Positions 8,761 through 17,893 of a stretch of 64,000 nt of DNA are shown here, piece by piece. The position numbers and the translations under genes were made by a program. How positions within the stretch are numbered: the stretch's first letter is position 1; each line of letters starts with the position of its first letter. The notes below the pieces were generated by a model, which saw only the letters and a program-made list of their open reading frames with translations, did not search any database and was not told the origin of the DNA. The DNA lies in contig CAZMGG010000013.1 in NCBI GenBank assembly GCA_964565715.1, positions 7,899-71,898 on the forward strand, read 5' to 3'. This DNA comes from CAZMGG01 sp964565715. Its GTDB lineage: Bacteria > Planctomycetota > UBA1135 > UBA2386.

Positions 8761-11700
8761 TCAACGGCTGCCGCCGAACAGCACGCGCACGTTGCGGTTG
8801 CCGGGCGTGCTCCACGCCGCCGCCAGGTCGATCTGGCCGTCGCCGTTGAAGTCACCCAGGTCGATCACCAGGCTGCCGTCGCGGTTGCCCAGCCGGGTCG
8901 GCGACACGAACACCGGGTTGGCCAGGGAGCCGGTGCCGTCGCTCAGGTAGAACGCGACGGCGCTGCTCAGCTCCGCCCCGCCGGACTCGCTCGCCACCAG
9001 GGCGTCGACGTTGCCGTCGCCGTTGACGTCGCCCAGCCGCAGGGAGGTCACCCGGCCCGCCGCCACCGGTCGCGGCGACGTCAGGCTCTCGCGGAACGCG
9101 GCGACGTTCACCGCCGACGGGTCGGACGCAGGCTGACCGCTGTTGAGGAACAGCCGCAGGGTGCTGTCGCCGGCCGCCGCCACCAGCAGGTCGATGGTGC
9201 CGTTGTTGTCGAAGTCGGCGGCGGCGAGCCGGGTCGGCGCATCGCCGGCCAGCAGCGCGTCGGGCCCGCCCTGGCCGAACGAGCGCTCCAGGGCATCGGC
9301 GGCCGGCGTGGCGCCTGGGCGATGGCGGTAGAAGCGCACGTGATCGCCGTCGCCGGAGTGGGTCGAGGTGCCCGCCGGCACCGCCACCGCCACCTCCAGC
9401 CGGCGCGGCTGGCCCTGACCCTCGAGGACGAAGTCGGCCACCGTCATGCCGGTGGCGTTGCCGTGCACCGTCGCCACCGCGGCGACGCCGGCGGGGTCGT
9501 GGAACGGGAACTCGCCGGGCCCGTAGGCCGGCTTGCCGCGCAGCAGCAGCAGCAGCCCGTCGCCTTCCTGCTGCTGCGGCAGATCGAAGGTCAGCAGCAC
9601 GACCAGGTCCAGGATGCCGTCGCCATCCACGTCGACGTTGGCGATCCGCGAGCGCGCGGACGCCCGGGCCGTGCGCAGGGCGGCGTTCGGACTGTGGGCC
9701 CGCAGGTCCGGCGAACTGCGCAGGAGGCCCGGCGCCGGCAGCGGCGTCCACAGGTTGAGCGTCACCGCGGTCACCGTCCCGCCCTGCTCGACGTTGGCCA
9801 GCACCACCAGCGAATCCGCCCCCTGCGGCTCGGGCGTCGCCCGGGCCAGCGTCAGGGTCTCGGGCACGATCCCCGGCTGGCCGAGGATGCCGCCCTGGCC
9901 GAAGAAGCCGCCGGCGCCGTCGTTGGTGAGCAGCCGGATCTGGCCGCCGTTGCCGGTGGTGGCCAGCGCGATGTCGCGGGTGGAGCCGCCGGAACGCAGG
10001 CTGGTCTGGGTGAAGCTGCCGCCCACCAGCCCGCGCAGCGGCAGGGTCACCTGGCCGCCCAGATCGGGCGCCAGCAACGACGGCCCCGGCGCCACCAGCA
10101 GCGTCGATACGCGCCGTTCGAGCACGCCATCGACATCGCTGTCGTGCACGGCGAACACCGCGCGCACGATGCCGCGGCCGGCCTGCGGGTCCGGCGGGAA
10201 CGCGGTGCCGAAGTGCAGCGAGCGGATCCCCTGCATCGTCTCCGAGCCCCGCTCGACGCCGTTCGGGATGATGCCGAACGCGCTGCCGTTCCAGGCGAAC
10301 AGCACCAGCGGGAAGGTCACCGAGTCCAGCGCCACCACCAGTTCCACCACGCCGTCGTCGTCGAGGTCGGCGGCCAGGCTGGTGCGGAACGTGCCGATGC
10401 CCGGCTGGGTCAGCACGTCGGAGCCCACCAGCTGGTCGTACTGGCGGGCGCCGATCGCGCGCAGCACCGCCAGCGCCGGCGGCGTCGACACCGGGTCCGG
10501 CACGCCGGCCAGCATCATCGCCAGCGGCAGCGGCGCCGCCTCGCCGACGGCGTGCAGCCCCACCAGGGGCGAACCGGCCACCGGGTAGTTCGGGATGGTC
10601 AGGTCGAGGGCCTGGCCCGCGTCGAACGTGCCGTCACCGCGGCCGTAGGCCACGTCGATCCCCGGCGCCGCGTCGCCGGTGCCGAGCGCCACGTCGAGCC
10701 TGCCGTCGCCGTCGAGGTCCGCCACGGTCAACGCGGCGTAGGCACGCTCGCGCACCGGCAGGTCCGCCATCCGCACGAAGCCGCCGGCGGTCGGCCGCGC
10801 CAGCCACACCTGCGGCAGCGCCCCCGGCGGCGCCCCGGCGCCGGGCACCAGCACCAGGTCCTCGACGCCGTCGCCATCGAGGTCGGCGGCGGCGCAGCGG
10901 CCGAGGCCGCCGGTCGACGGCAGGCGGCTGACGGCGCCGAGCGGCGACTGCGGCGCGCTCTGGCCGTGGATCAGGTGCTGCACGCCGCTGCCGCTGCCGC
11001 CGTTCACCGCCAGGATGTCCGGCACGCCATCGCCGTCGAAGTCGGCGACGCACACCGACCGCGGATCCCGTTCGCCCGGGACCGCCGGATCGCCGATCCG
11101 CCGCGCCGCGCCGAAGCGCGTGAACATGCCGTTCTCCTCCGCCATCAGGAGCTGCAGGAAGCCGACGCCGGCCTCCGCGTACAGCATAGCGAAGTCCGGG
11201 GCATCGTCGCCGCCGGGCGCCCGTTCCAGCGCGATCAGCGAGCTGGCCACCGGGACGCGATCCAGCACGGCGCCGCGCGGCCCGAACACCGGCTGCGGGT
11301 TGCTGAAGTTGAACACATCGCGTTCCACCACCTCGGCCTGCACCGTGCCGAGATCGACCCGCAGCACGATGTCGACCTGGCCGGGCCGGCCATCGGGCGA
11401 CATCGGCATGGTGAACACCAGCCGGTCGAGATCGGATTCCTGCGGTCGCAGGTCCTGGTCCGGCAGCGCCTGCTCGCGCCCGCCCTTGCGCAGCAGCAGC
11501 CGCACCGACTCGAACGCCTTGCGGGCGGGCTGCACCGAGAAGTCGAGCGGCACCAGGGCACGGCCGATCAGGGTGACCAGGCTGCCGCCGGTGGTCGGGC
11601 CCTGGCCCGGCAGCGCCAGCTGCACCTCGGGCCGGAAGAAGGCCGAGGTCGCCAGGGTCGAGCGGCCGGCGGTGAGGTCGATCACCTGGAACGTCGCCGC

Positions 11701-12414
11701 GCCCGGGAACGTGTTGCCCGGCGCCCGCGCGGTCACGGTGAACTCGCCATCGATGGGCCCGGCCAGCGTCACGCCGGTGCAGGGCCGCGTGACGTCCCCG
11801 CCGCCGGCGGGATCCGCGGTGCTGATCTGCACCTGCAGTTCGGCGGCGGCCACCGCCCGCAGGTTGCGGCAGCGCAGGGTCACCTCGGTGCCGCCGAGCG
11901 GCGACAGGAACACCGCGCCGCCGGGTGCGGGCAGGACCAGCCGGGCGGTCGGCTGCGCCAGCAGCTCCACCGGCACCGGCGGCGCCACCTCGCGGCCGTC
12001 CACCAGCACCGCCAGTTCGGCCGGCACGTCGGCGGCGGTCGGATCGCCGATCGCCAGGAGGATCGCCTCGGTGCGGAGCAGGAAGCCAACCACGGTCTGC
12101 GCGCCCTGGCCCGACAGGATCGCCGGCGAGCCCTGCACCGCGACCGCGCCGGCGGCGCGCAGTTCGACGCGCAGCGCGGCCCCCGACGGCACCGCCGCGT
12201 TGGCCACCACCACGGTGCGGAAGGCGGCCGACGCCGACTCCCCCGGCACCAGCGGGAACCGCCGCTCCGGCGGACTCAGGCCCGGCGGCGGGCTCGCCGG
12301 GTCCCGGCCGTTGTCACTGGCCACCGCCCCGGTGATCAGGCCCGCGCCACAGGACGGCAGCACCAGGGCGCCGAGGCCGAGCAGGATCAGGAACGCGGCG
12401 CGGGTGACTGCCAT
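8761..12414 (-). CDS. large FG-GAP/VCBS-repeat lipoprotein
   Basis: A 1217-residue protein with a lipoprotein signal: MAVTRAAFLILLGLGALVLP then SCGAG, the Cys at about residue 22 being the lipobox. The N-terminal ~400 residues look like Ig/IPT-type beta domains. The rest has at least eight calcium-binding-type FG-GAP/VCBS motifs, including DFDGDGVPDILAVNGG, DLDGDGVEDLVLV, DLDGDGRLDVALG, DVDGDGILDLVVL, DFDNNGTIDLLVAA, DVNGDGNVDALVAS and DFNGDGQIDLAAAW. This predicts a calcium-binding beta-propeller on the cell surface, as in integrin-like proteins; such proteins are abundant in planctomycetes. It is downstream of a decayed redoxin on the same strand. Confidence 0.88.
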   Translation of the reverse strand: MAVTRAAFLILLGLGALVLPSCGAGLITGAVASDNGRDPASPPPGLSPPERRFPLVPGESASAAFRTVVVANAAVPSGAALRVELRAAGAVAVQGSPAILSGQGAQTVVGFLLRTEAILLAIGDPTAADVPAELAVLVDGREVAPPVPVELLAQPTARLVLPAPGGAVFLSPLGGTEVTLRCRNLRAVAAAELQVQISTADPAGGGDVTRPCTGVTLAGPIDGEFTVTARAPGNTFPGAATFQVIDLTAGRSTLATSAFFRPEVQLALPGQGPTTGGSLVTLIGRALVPLDFSVQPARKAFESVRLLLRKGGREQALPDQDLRPQESDLDRLVFTMPMSPDGRPGQVDIVLRVDLGTVQAEVVERDVFNFSNPQPVFGPRGAVLDRVPVASSLIALERAPGGDDAPDFAMLYAEAGVGFLQLLMAEENGMFTRFGAARRIGDPAVPGERDPRSVCVADFDGDGVPDILAVNGGSGSGVQHLIHGQSAPQSPLGAVSRLPSTGGLGRCAAADLDGDGVEDLVLVPGAGAPPGALPQVWLARPTAGGFVRMADLPVRERAYAALTVADLDGDGRLDVALGTGDAAPGIDVAYGRGDGTFDAGQALDLTIPNYPVAGSPLVGLHAVGEAAPLPLAMMLAGVPDPVSTPPALAVLRAIGARQYDQLVGSDVLTQPGIGTFRTSLAADLDDDGVVELVVALDSVTFPLVLFAWNGSAFGIIPNGVERGSETMQGIRSLHFGTAFPPDPQAGRGIVRAVFAVHDSDVDGVLERRVSTLLVAPGPSLLAPDLGGQVTLPLRGLVGGSFTQTSLRSGGSTRDIALATTGNGGQIRLLTNDGAGGFFGQGGILGQPGIVPETLTLARATPEPQGADSLVVLANVEQGGTVTAVTLNLWTPLPAPGLLRSSPDLRAHSPNAALRTARASARSRIANVDVDGDGILDLVVLLTFDLPQQQEGDGLLLLLRGKPAYGPGEFPFHDPAGVAAVATVHGNATGMTVADFVLEGQGQPRRLEVAVAVPAGTSTHSGDGDHVRFYRHRPGATPAADALERSFGQGGPDALLAGDAPTRLAAADFDNNGTIDLLVAAAGDSTLRLFLNSGQPASDPSAVNVAAFRESLTSPRPVAAGRVTSLRLGDVNGDGNVDALVASESGGAELSSAVAFYLSDGTGSLANPVFVSPTRLGNRDGSLVIDLGDFNGDGQIDLAAAWSTPGNRNVRVLFGGSR

Positions 12415-12463
12415 TGCTGCCGACCGAGTCTATCACCCCCCGGCGCGGCGGCCGGGACCGCGG

Positions 12464-12863
12464 TCAGGGCAGCGCTGCCAGGGCGCCGCGGATCGAATCC
12501 ACCGTCTGCCGGCCGCGCAGGGCCGTCCGGATCACGCCGGTGCGATCGACCAGACAGGTGACCGGGGTCACCCGCGACCAGGTCGCAACTCGAGCAGAAC
12601 GAGCGGAAGAAGTGCAGCACCACCCGCCGCCCGCGCAGGTCCGCCGCCGCCACCTCACCGCCGGCCGGCGCGCCCTCGGCGCCGAGCCGCGGCAGCCGGA
12701 AGTCCGGCAGCGGCACGCCCACGGCGGCCTGGATCACCTCGTCGACGTGCCTCCGCACCGCCGCCGTGACGGCGAACCAGCCGCCCACCAGCAGCACCGG
12801 CAGCAGGATGCCCCACAGAACGCGACGACTCCGCGCGGGGGGCGGACTGGACTGTTCCTTCAT
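12464..12863 (-). pseudogene. TlpA/redoxin-like thiol-disulfide protein, internally deleted and frameshifted
   Basis: The frame from ATG 12863 gives a cytosolic N-terminus, one membrane anchor (VLWGILLPVLLVGGWFAVTA), a redoxin-like stretch (PLPDFRLPRLGAEG) and the active-site strand VVLHFFRSFCSSC with CxxC. Immediately after CSSC the homology continues in another frame as RVTPVTCLVDRTGVIRTAL, which includes the redoxin cis-Pro region and a terminal helix (DSIRGALAALP, stop at 12464). The ~45 residues expected between the CxxC and the cis-Pro strand are missing. The gene thus carries both an internal deletion and a frame change and cannot make a complete thioredoxin fold. The undisturbed frame runs into the next gene without homology. 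Confidence 0.7.
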
Positions 12864-12880
12864 GCTCGCTGTCTCCGTAT

Positions 12881-13669
12881 ATGTCTCGGCCGGTCAACGA
12901 CGTGAGTGTTCGCATCGGTGGAGTTCCCTACGGCGTCGGCGCCCCGCTCCTGCGTGGGCTGGCCGCCCGTCCGTCGGTCGAACTGGTCCAGGCTCCCCCC
13001 ACCCAGCTCATCGCGCAACTGCGCCAGGGCAGACTCGACGCCGCCCTGGTGTCGTCGATCGAGGCGGTGCGCGCGCCGGGCTACCGGATCGTGCCCGGCC
13101 TCGGCATCGCCGCCAAGCGCAACGTGGGCTCGGTGCGGGCTTTCCGGCGACCGGGCACGCCGATCCGCACGGTCGGCCTGGACGCCAGCAGCGCCGCTTC
13201 GGCCACCATGCTGCGGATCCTGCTGCGGCGGCCGTTCCAGGAGCTGTGCGCGCCGGGGATGACCTTCCTCGAGATCACGCCCAACCGCTCGCCGGCGCAG
13301 ATGCCGCACGACCTGGTGCTGCTGATCGGCGACACCGGGCTGAAGGCCGACGCCGGCAACCGCGAGGTGTGGGACCTGGGCGAGCTGTGGCGGGGCTGGA
13401 CCGGACTGCCGTTCGTGTTCGCCCTCTGGCTGCTGGCGCCGCACGCCGACGCCGACCTGCTGGTGCCGCTGCTGACCGAGGCCCGCGACCAGGGCCGCGA
13501 ACTGCGCGACCGGGACGGCACCGGCGGCCTCGTCCACTACGACCTCGACGACGACGACCTGCTGGGCCTGCGGCGGTTCTGGGCCGAGGCGGCAGAGCTC
13601 GATCTGGCCGATCCGGCCTGCACGCCGAGCTTCGCCGGCGCCGAGGCCACCGCGGAGGGGGCATCATGA
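12881..13669 (+). CDS. mqnA: chorismate dehydratase (menaquinone biosynthesis, futalosine pathway)
   Basis: A 262-residue MqnA/MqnD-family protein. Family features: an N-terminal strand VRIGGVPYGVGAPLLRGL, PPTQLIAQLRQGRLDAALVSSIEAVR, IVPGLGIAAKRNVGSVRAF and the substrate-loop-like LDASSAASATMLRILL. MqnA converts chorismate to 3-[(1-carboxyvinyl)oxy]benzoate, the first step of the futalosine route. The start may be GTG at about 12902 (VSVRIGG), which matches the usual N-terminus better than the ATG at 12881. MqnD is the alternative assignment; the sequence fits MqnA better. Its stop overlaps the topoisomerase VI B start (ATGA). No other mqn gene is in the window. Confidence 0.78.
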   Translation: MSRPVNDVSVRIGGVPYGVGAPLLRGLAARPSVELVQAPPTQLIAQLRQGRLDAALVSSIEAVRAPGYRIVPGLGIAAKRNVGSVRAFRRPGTPIRTVGLDASSAASATMLRILLRRPFQELCAPGMTFLEITPNRSPAQMPHDLVLLIGDTGLKADAGNREVWDLGELWRGWTGLPFVFALWLLAPHADADLLVPLLTEARDQGRELRDRDGTGGLVHYDLDDDDLLGLRRFWAEAAELDLADPACTPSFAGAEATAEGAS

Positions 13670-15423
13670 CGAGCGACGGCGGCAGCGGCAGGAACGACGG
13701 CGGTCAGGGCGAACTGTTCGGCGGCGGCGACGGCGCCGGGGCAACGCAGCAGAGGGACAAGATGGCGGACGACGGCAAGAGCGGGCGCTCCGGCGGCAAC
13801 ACCGCCGAGGCGATGGCCAAGCGGCAACGCGAGATCTCGGTCTCCGAGTTCTTCACCAAGAACCGCCACCTGCTGGGCTTCGACAGCCCGCGCAAGGCGC
13901 TGCTCACCGCCGTTAAGGAGGCGGTCGACAACAGCCTGGACGCCTGCGAGGAGGCCCGCATCCTGCCCGAGCTCAAGGTGGCGATCCGCAAGTACGGCAC
14001 CAGCGACAACCAGTACACCATCGTCATCGAGGACAACGGTCCGGGCATCGTCAAGGCGCAGGTGCCCAACGTGTTCGGCCGCCTCCTGTACGGCTCCAAG
14101 TTCCACCGGCTGCGCCAGAGCCGCGGCCAGCAGGGCATCGGCATCTCGGCGGCGGGCATGTACGGTCAGCTCACCACCGGCAACGCCGTGCGCGTCCGCA
14201 CCCGCACCGGCCGGCGCTCGCTGGCCTACGAGGTGGCGGTGCGCCTCGACACCAGCAAGAACAAGCCGGTCGCCGAGGAGAAGGTGATCGAGTGGGACAA
14301 GGACCACGGCACCGAGGTGGCGATCGACCTGGAGGGCGAGTACCGCCGCGGCCAGCGCAGCGTCGAGGAGTTCCTCAAGCTGGTGGCGGTGGCCAACCCG
14401 CACGTGCAGGTGCACTACACCGACCCGGACGGCAACGTCACCCTCTACGAACGCGGCACCAAGGAGCTGCCGCGGGAGACCGACGAGATCAAGCCGCATC
14501 CGCACGGCGTCGAGCTCGGCATCCTGATCAAGATGCTGAACGACAGCGACAACCGCACGCTGTCGGCCTTCCTGCAGCAGGACTTCTCCCGGGTCGGCCC
14601 GAAGGTCGCCAACGACATCTGCGACGCGGCGAAGCTCAAGCCCAACAGCAACCCGCGCCGGATCGCGCAGCAGGAGGCGATCGGCCTGAAGAAGGCGATC
14701 GACCAGACCAGGATCATGGCGCCGCCGGCGAGCTGCATCGCGCCGATCGGCGAGGAGCTGATCCTGGCCGGCCTGAAGAAGGAGGTGGAGGCCGACTTCT
14801 ATGCCGCCACCACCCGTTCGCCGGCGGTCTACCGCGGCCACCCGTTCCAGATCGAGGTCGGCATCGCCTACGGCAAGGTCGGCGACACCCTGGAACTGCA
14901 GGACGGCGGCAAGATCGTCGAGGTCAAGCGCAAGCGCGAGAACGACGAGAACCTGCTGGGCGCCGCCGACGAGCCGGTCCGGCTGATCCGCTACGCCAAC
15001 CGCGTGCCGCTGCTGTTCCAGCAGTCGGCCTGCGCCACCACCAAGGCGGTGATCGGCACCGACTGGCGCCGCTACGGCCTGCAGCAGCCCAAGGGCGCGC
15101 TGCCGATCGGCGCCATGGTGATCATGGTGCACATCGCCTCGGTCTGGGTGCCGTTCACCTCCGAGTCCAAGGAGGCGATCGCCAGCTACGACGAGATCCT
15201 GAAGGAACTGCGCCTCGGCCTGATGGACTGCGGCCGCAAGCTCGGCATCCACGTCCGCAAGGGCAAGAAGCTGCAGAGCGAGTTCAAGAAGCGCAACTAC
15301 ATCCAGATGTACATCCCGCACGTCGCCGAGGCGCTGCGCGACATCCTCAAGCTGGACGAGAAGGCGACGGAGAAGACCGTCGGCAACCTGACCACGGTCC
15401 TCGAGAAGAGCCGCAAGCTGTAG
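13666..15423 (+). CDS. top6B: DNA topoisomerase VI subunit B (GHKL ATPase)
   Basis: 585 residues from the ATG at 13666, which overlaps the mqnA stop. After a Gly/Ser-rich N-terminal tail (~55 residues), SVSEFFTKNRHLLGFDSP is the conserved Top6B entry. The GHKL N-box is AVKEAVDNSLDACEEA, with IEDNGPGI as the G1 box and RGQQGIGISAAGMYGQLT as the G2/lid region. The transducer domain follows, including GTDWRRYGLQQPKG and VWVPFTSESKEAI, which bears the ATP-sensing region. It forms an A2B2 type IIB topoisomerase with subunit A, encoded 10 bases downstream. Topo VI is typical of archaea and plants and is patchy in bacteria. Confidence 0.95.
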   Translation: MTSDGGSGRNDGGQGELFGGGDGAGATQQRDKMADDGKSGRSGGNTAEAMAKRQREISVSEFFTKNRHLLGFDSPRKALLTAVKEAVDNSLDACEEARILPELKVAIRKYGTSDNQYTIVIEDNGPGIVKAQVPNVFGRLLYGSKFHRLRQSRGQQGIGISAAGMYGQLTTGNAVRVRTRTGRRSLAYEVAVRLDTSKNKPVAEEKVIEWDKDHGTEVAIDLEGEYRRGQRSVEEFLKLVAVANPHVQVHYTDPDGNVTLYERGTKELPRETDEIKPHPHGVELGILIKMLNDSDNRTLSAFLQQDFSRVGPKVANDICDAAKLKPNSNPRRIAQQEAIGLKKAIDQTRIMAPPASCIAPIGEELILAGLKKEVEADFYAATTRSPAVYRGHPFQIEVGIAYGKVGDTLELQDGGKIVEVKRKRENDENLLGAADEPVRLIRYANRVPLLFQQSACATTKAVIGTDWRRYGLQQPKGALPIGAMVIMVHIASVWVPFTSESKEAIASYDEILKELRLGLMDCGRKLGIHVRKGKKLQSEFKKRNYIQMYIPHVAEALRDILKLDEKATEKTVGNLTTVLEKSRKL

Positions 15424-15433
15424 GAGCACCCCG

Positions 15434-16588
15434 ATGGCAGCCAAGAAGAACGCCGACGCCGGCCGCGCCAAGAAGCCGATGACCGAGATCGACAAGGTCA
15501 CGGTCCGCGAGATCGTCAAGTGCGCCGAGCACGTGCACGGCAGCATCCAGAAGCTCGACAAGCCGGAGCTGAAGTTCCCGGAGCGCTCGCTGCGCAACGC
15601 CCGCTACGACAAGAAGCACGGCTACTTCCAGATGGGCAAGAGCCGGGTCGAGCGCACGCTGACGGTCAACACCGTCAAGGGCTTCGCCCAGACCCTGAAG
15701 CTGATGTCGCTCAGCAAGGACATGGTCGAGCAGGACGACTTCGCCACCAAGCGAGAGGCCTACTACGTCAGCAAGAACTGGGGCGACGCCAAGTTCACCG
15801 AGCAGCCCGAGTCGGACGCGGTGATGGACGACATCGAGGCGCTGTTCAGCCTCGAGGGCGTCACCCGCGAGCAGCTGCGCTTCAAGCCCGAAGAGCACGG
15901 CGGCGCCGTGGCCGGCGAGCTGGTGGTGGTGGACAAGGACCGCGAGACCGGAGCCGACGAGCGCATCGACTGCACGCGGTTCGGGTCGGGCGCCTACTCG
16001 ATCCCCAGCTCCGTCGAGCACCTGAAGTTCGAGACCAAGGCGAAGTTCGTCCTGGTCATCGAGACCGGCGGCATGTTCGAGCGCCTCAACTACCACAAGT
16101 ACTGGCGCACGGCGCAGTGCATCCTGATCGGCACCAGCGGCGTGCCGACCCGCGCCACCCGGCGGTTCGTGCGCAAGCTCAGCGACGAGAAGAAGATCCC
16201 GGTCTACTGCTTCAACGACTGCGATCCCTACGGCATCTCCAACATCTACCGCACCCTGAAGGTCGGCTCGGGCAACGCCGTGCACCTGAACCAGTTCTTC
16301 TGCGTGCCGCAGGCGCGCTTCCTCGGCGTCACGCCGCAGGACATCGTCGACTTCAAGCTGCAGGACGCGACCCATCCCCTCAAGGAGGTCGACATCAAGC
16401 GCGCCAAGGACGCGCTGAAGAACGATCCGTTCTTCCAGGCCCACAAGGAGTGGCAGAAGGCGATCGAGATGATGCTGCGGATGGGAGTCCGCGCCGAGCA
16501 GCAGGCGCTGGCCAAGTGGGGGCTGAACTTCGTGATCGACGAGTACCTGCCGCGCAAGCTGAAGGACCCGTCCAAGTTCCTGCCGTAG
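15434..16588 (+). CDS. top6A: DNA topoisomerase VI subunit A (Spo11-like)
   Basis: A 384-residue cleavage subunit. The catalytic-tyrosine region of the winged-helix domain reads ATKREAYYVSKNWGD. The Toprim domain shows the first acidic residue in LVIETGGMFERL and the DxD pair in YCFNDCDPYGISNIYRTLK. The region GVPTRATRRFVRKLSDE is also family-typical. All residues needed for Mg2+-dependent double-strand cleavage appear to be present. An RBS-like AGGAGC lies 5-10 bases before the ATG, and the 10-base spacing from top6B implies a single transcript. The product probably relaxes or decatenates DNA in addition to any gyrase or Topo IV elsewhere in the genome. Confidence 0.95.
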   Translation: MAAKKNADAGRAKKPMTEIDKVTVREIVKCAEHVHGSIQKLDKPELKFPERSLRNARYDKKHGYFQMGKSRVERTLTVNTVKGFAQTLKLMSLSKDMVEQDDFATKREAYYVSKNWGDAKFTEQPESDAVMDDIEALFSLEGVTREQLRFKPEEHGGAVAGELVVVDKDRETGADERIDCTRFGSGAYSIPSSVEHLKFETKAKFVLVIETGGMFERLNYHKYWRTAQCILIGTSGVPTRATRRFVRKLSDEKKIPVYCFNDCDPYGISNIYRTLKVGSGNAVHLNQFFCVPQARFLGVTPQDIVDFKLQDATHPLKEVDIKRAKDALKNDPFFQAHKEWQKAIEMMLRMGVRAEQQALAKWGLNFVIDEYLPRKLKDPSKFLP

Positions 16589-16601
16589 GCCCGACGCCGC
16601 T

Positions 16602-17867
16602 TCAGCAGCCACCCTCGGCACAGCGCCGGAACCGCCAGCCCAGCGCGCCCAGCACCGCATCACGCCGGCCGGCCAGCGCCGCCCGCTCCGGCGCGCCGAG
16701 GTTGATCACGCCGTAACGGATGCTGGCGCCGTCCTCGGCGGCGAAGTCGCGCAGCACCGCGCCGGCGCGCACCTCGTTCCACACCAGGGTGCCGGGGAAC
16801 AGCCCGGCGGCCCGCCGCAGGTCGGCCGCCTCGGGCGCCCGCTCCACCACCACCGGCTCGAACACGCGCAGCGGGAAGCTGGCGGCGAAGCGGTGGGCGC
16901 CGCCCCGGCGCCGCAACTGCGGCACGCGGCCCCGGCACAGGTCCAGGGCGATCGCGTGGCCATGGATCCCGTCCACCTTCTCGTAGAGGTCGGCGAACTG
17001 GCCGCACATCCGCGGGTTGATCTCGACGATGCCGATCGTGTCGGCGGCGGCGTCCCACATCAGCTCGACGTTCCACATGGTCCAGCGCAGGCCGTGCGCC
17101 GCCGCCACCCGGCAGGCCAGTTCCTCGAGCCGCGCCTGCGTGCGGTCCGGCAGCGCCGAGGGATACTCGAAGGCGACGAAGCTGCCGCTCTGCGGCTCGC
17201 ACAACGCGTCCACCACGCCGAGCGCGATGGCAGCATCGCCGGTGCTGAAGCCCTCCACCGTCACCAGCCGGCCGCGCAGCACCGCCTCGGCGACGAACGC
17301 GGTGCCATCCACCGCCGGCCCGAGATAGCGCTCGACCAGGCGGCGATAGATGCGCAGGTAGCGATGGCGGTAGTCGGCGACCGCGCGGCTCGACAGGAAC
17401 GCGACCAGGCCTCTGTGGTCGTCGACGCGGCGGGCCAGCACCGAGAAGCAGCCCTTGGCCGGCTTCACGAAGCAGGGGAACGGCACCGAGCCTGCCGCCG
17501 GCGGACGCTCCGGATCGAGGACCACGAACGCCGGCGTGTTGGCCGGCGCGACGGCGGCCTGCACGGCCCGCGCCAGCCCCTTGTGGTTGGCGGTCATGAT
17601 CACCTGCGGCGTGCTGCCCGGCAGACCGAGCCCGGCGGCGATCGCCGCCACCGCCGCCGCACCTGGGTAGTCCGAGGAGCTGAACACGCCGTCGGTGTCA
17701 CCCCGCCAGTCGCGGATCGCTCCATCGATCTGCCCGAGCACGTCGAAGTCGTCGGGACAGTCGGCGTCGTCGGGCGGCACGAAGGTCACCTGCGCCAGCA
17801 GGTCGGGGCGCGCGGCGAGCTGCTGCCGGTCCCACGCGGTCGGCTGGACGATGCGGATGGTGCCCAC
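16602..17867 (-). CDS. ATP-grasp domain protein
   Basis: 421 residues from a GTG at 17867 (VGTIRIVQPTAWDRQQL); no usable start lies closer, and the frame farther up is shadow of the neighbouring gene. ATP-grasp features: FPCFVKPAKGCFSVLAR (nucleotide-binding lysine loop), FVAEAVLRGRLVTVEGF, and the Mg2+-binding EINPRMCGQFADLY near residue 310. The N-terminal ~110 residues form the pre-ATP-grasp fold. Relatives ligate a carboxylate to an amine or thiol through an acyl-phosphate. No substrate can be assigned. It is convergent with top6A (13-base gap) and lies 26 bases downstream of the exported protein at 17894-18856. Confidence 0.82.
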   Translation of the reverse strand: MGTIRIVQPTAWDRQQLAARPDLLAQVTFVPPDDADCPDDFDVLGQIDGAIRDWRGDTDGVFSSSDYPGAAAVAAIAAGLGLPGSTPQVIMTANHKGLARAVQAAVAPANTPAFVVLDPERPPAAGSVPFPCFVKPAKGCFSVLARRVDDHRGLVAFLSSRAVADYRHRYLRIYRRLVERYLGPAVDGTAFVAEAVLRGRLVTVEGFSTGDAAIALGVVDALCEPQSGSFVAFEYPSALPDRTQARLEELACRVAAAHGLRWTMWNVELMWDAAADTIGIVEINPRMCGQFADLYEKVDGIHGHAIALDLCRGRVPQLRRRGGAHRFAASFPLRVFEPVVVERAPEAADLRRAAGLFPGTLVWNEVRAGAVLRDFAAEDGASIRYGVINLGAPERAALAGRRDAVLGALGWRFRRCAEGGC

Positions 17868-17893
17868 CGCCGCATTGTGGCCGCCGCCCCGGA

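Noticed and set aside
6237..8849. 870-codon plus-strand open frame opposite the HEAT-like protein
   Set aside because: Arg/Gln/His/Gly-rich shadow typical of the antisense of very GC-rich genes; no signal, Shine-Dalgarno or family features, while the minus-strand frame has a signal peptide and normal composition.
8335..12561. 1408-codon plus-strand open frame
   Set aside because: Antisense shadow of the VCBS lipoprotein, full of HHRQ-type low-complexity residues.
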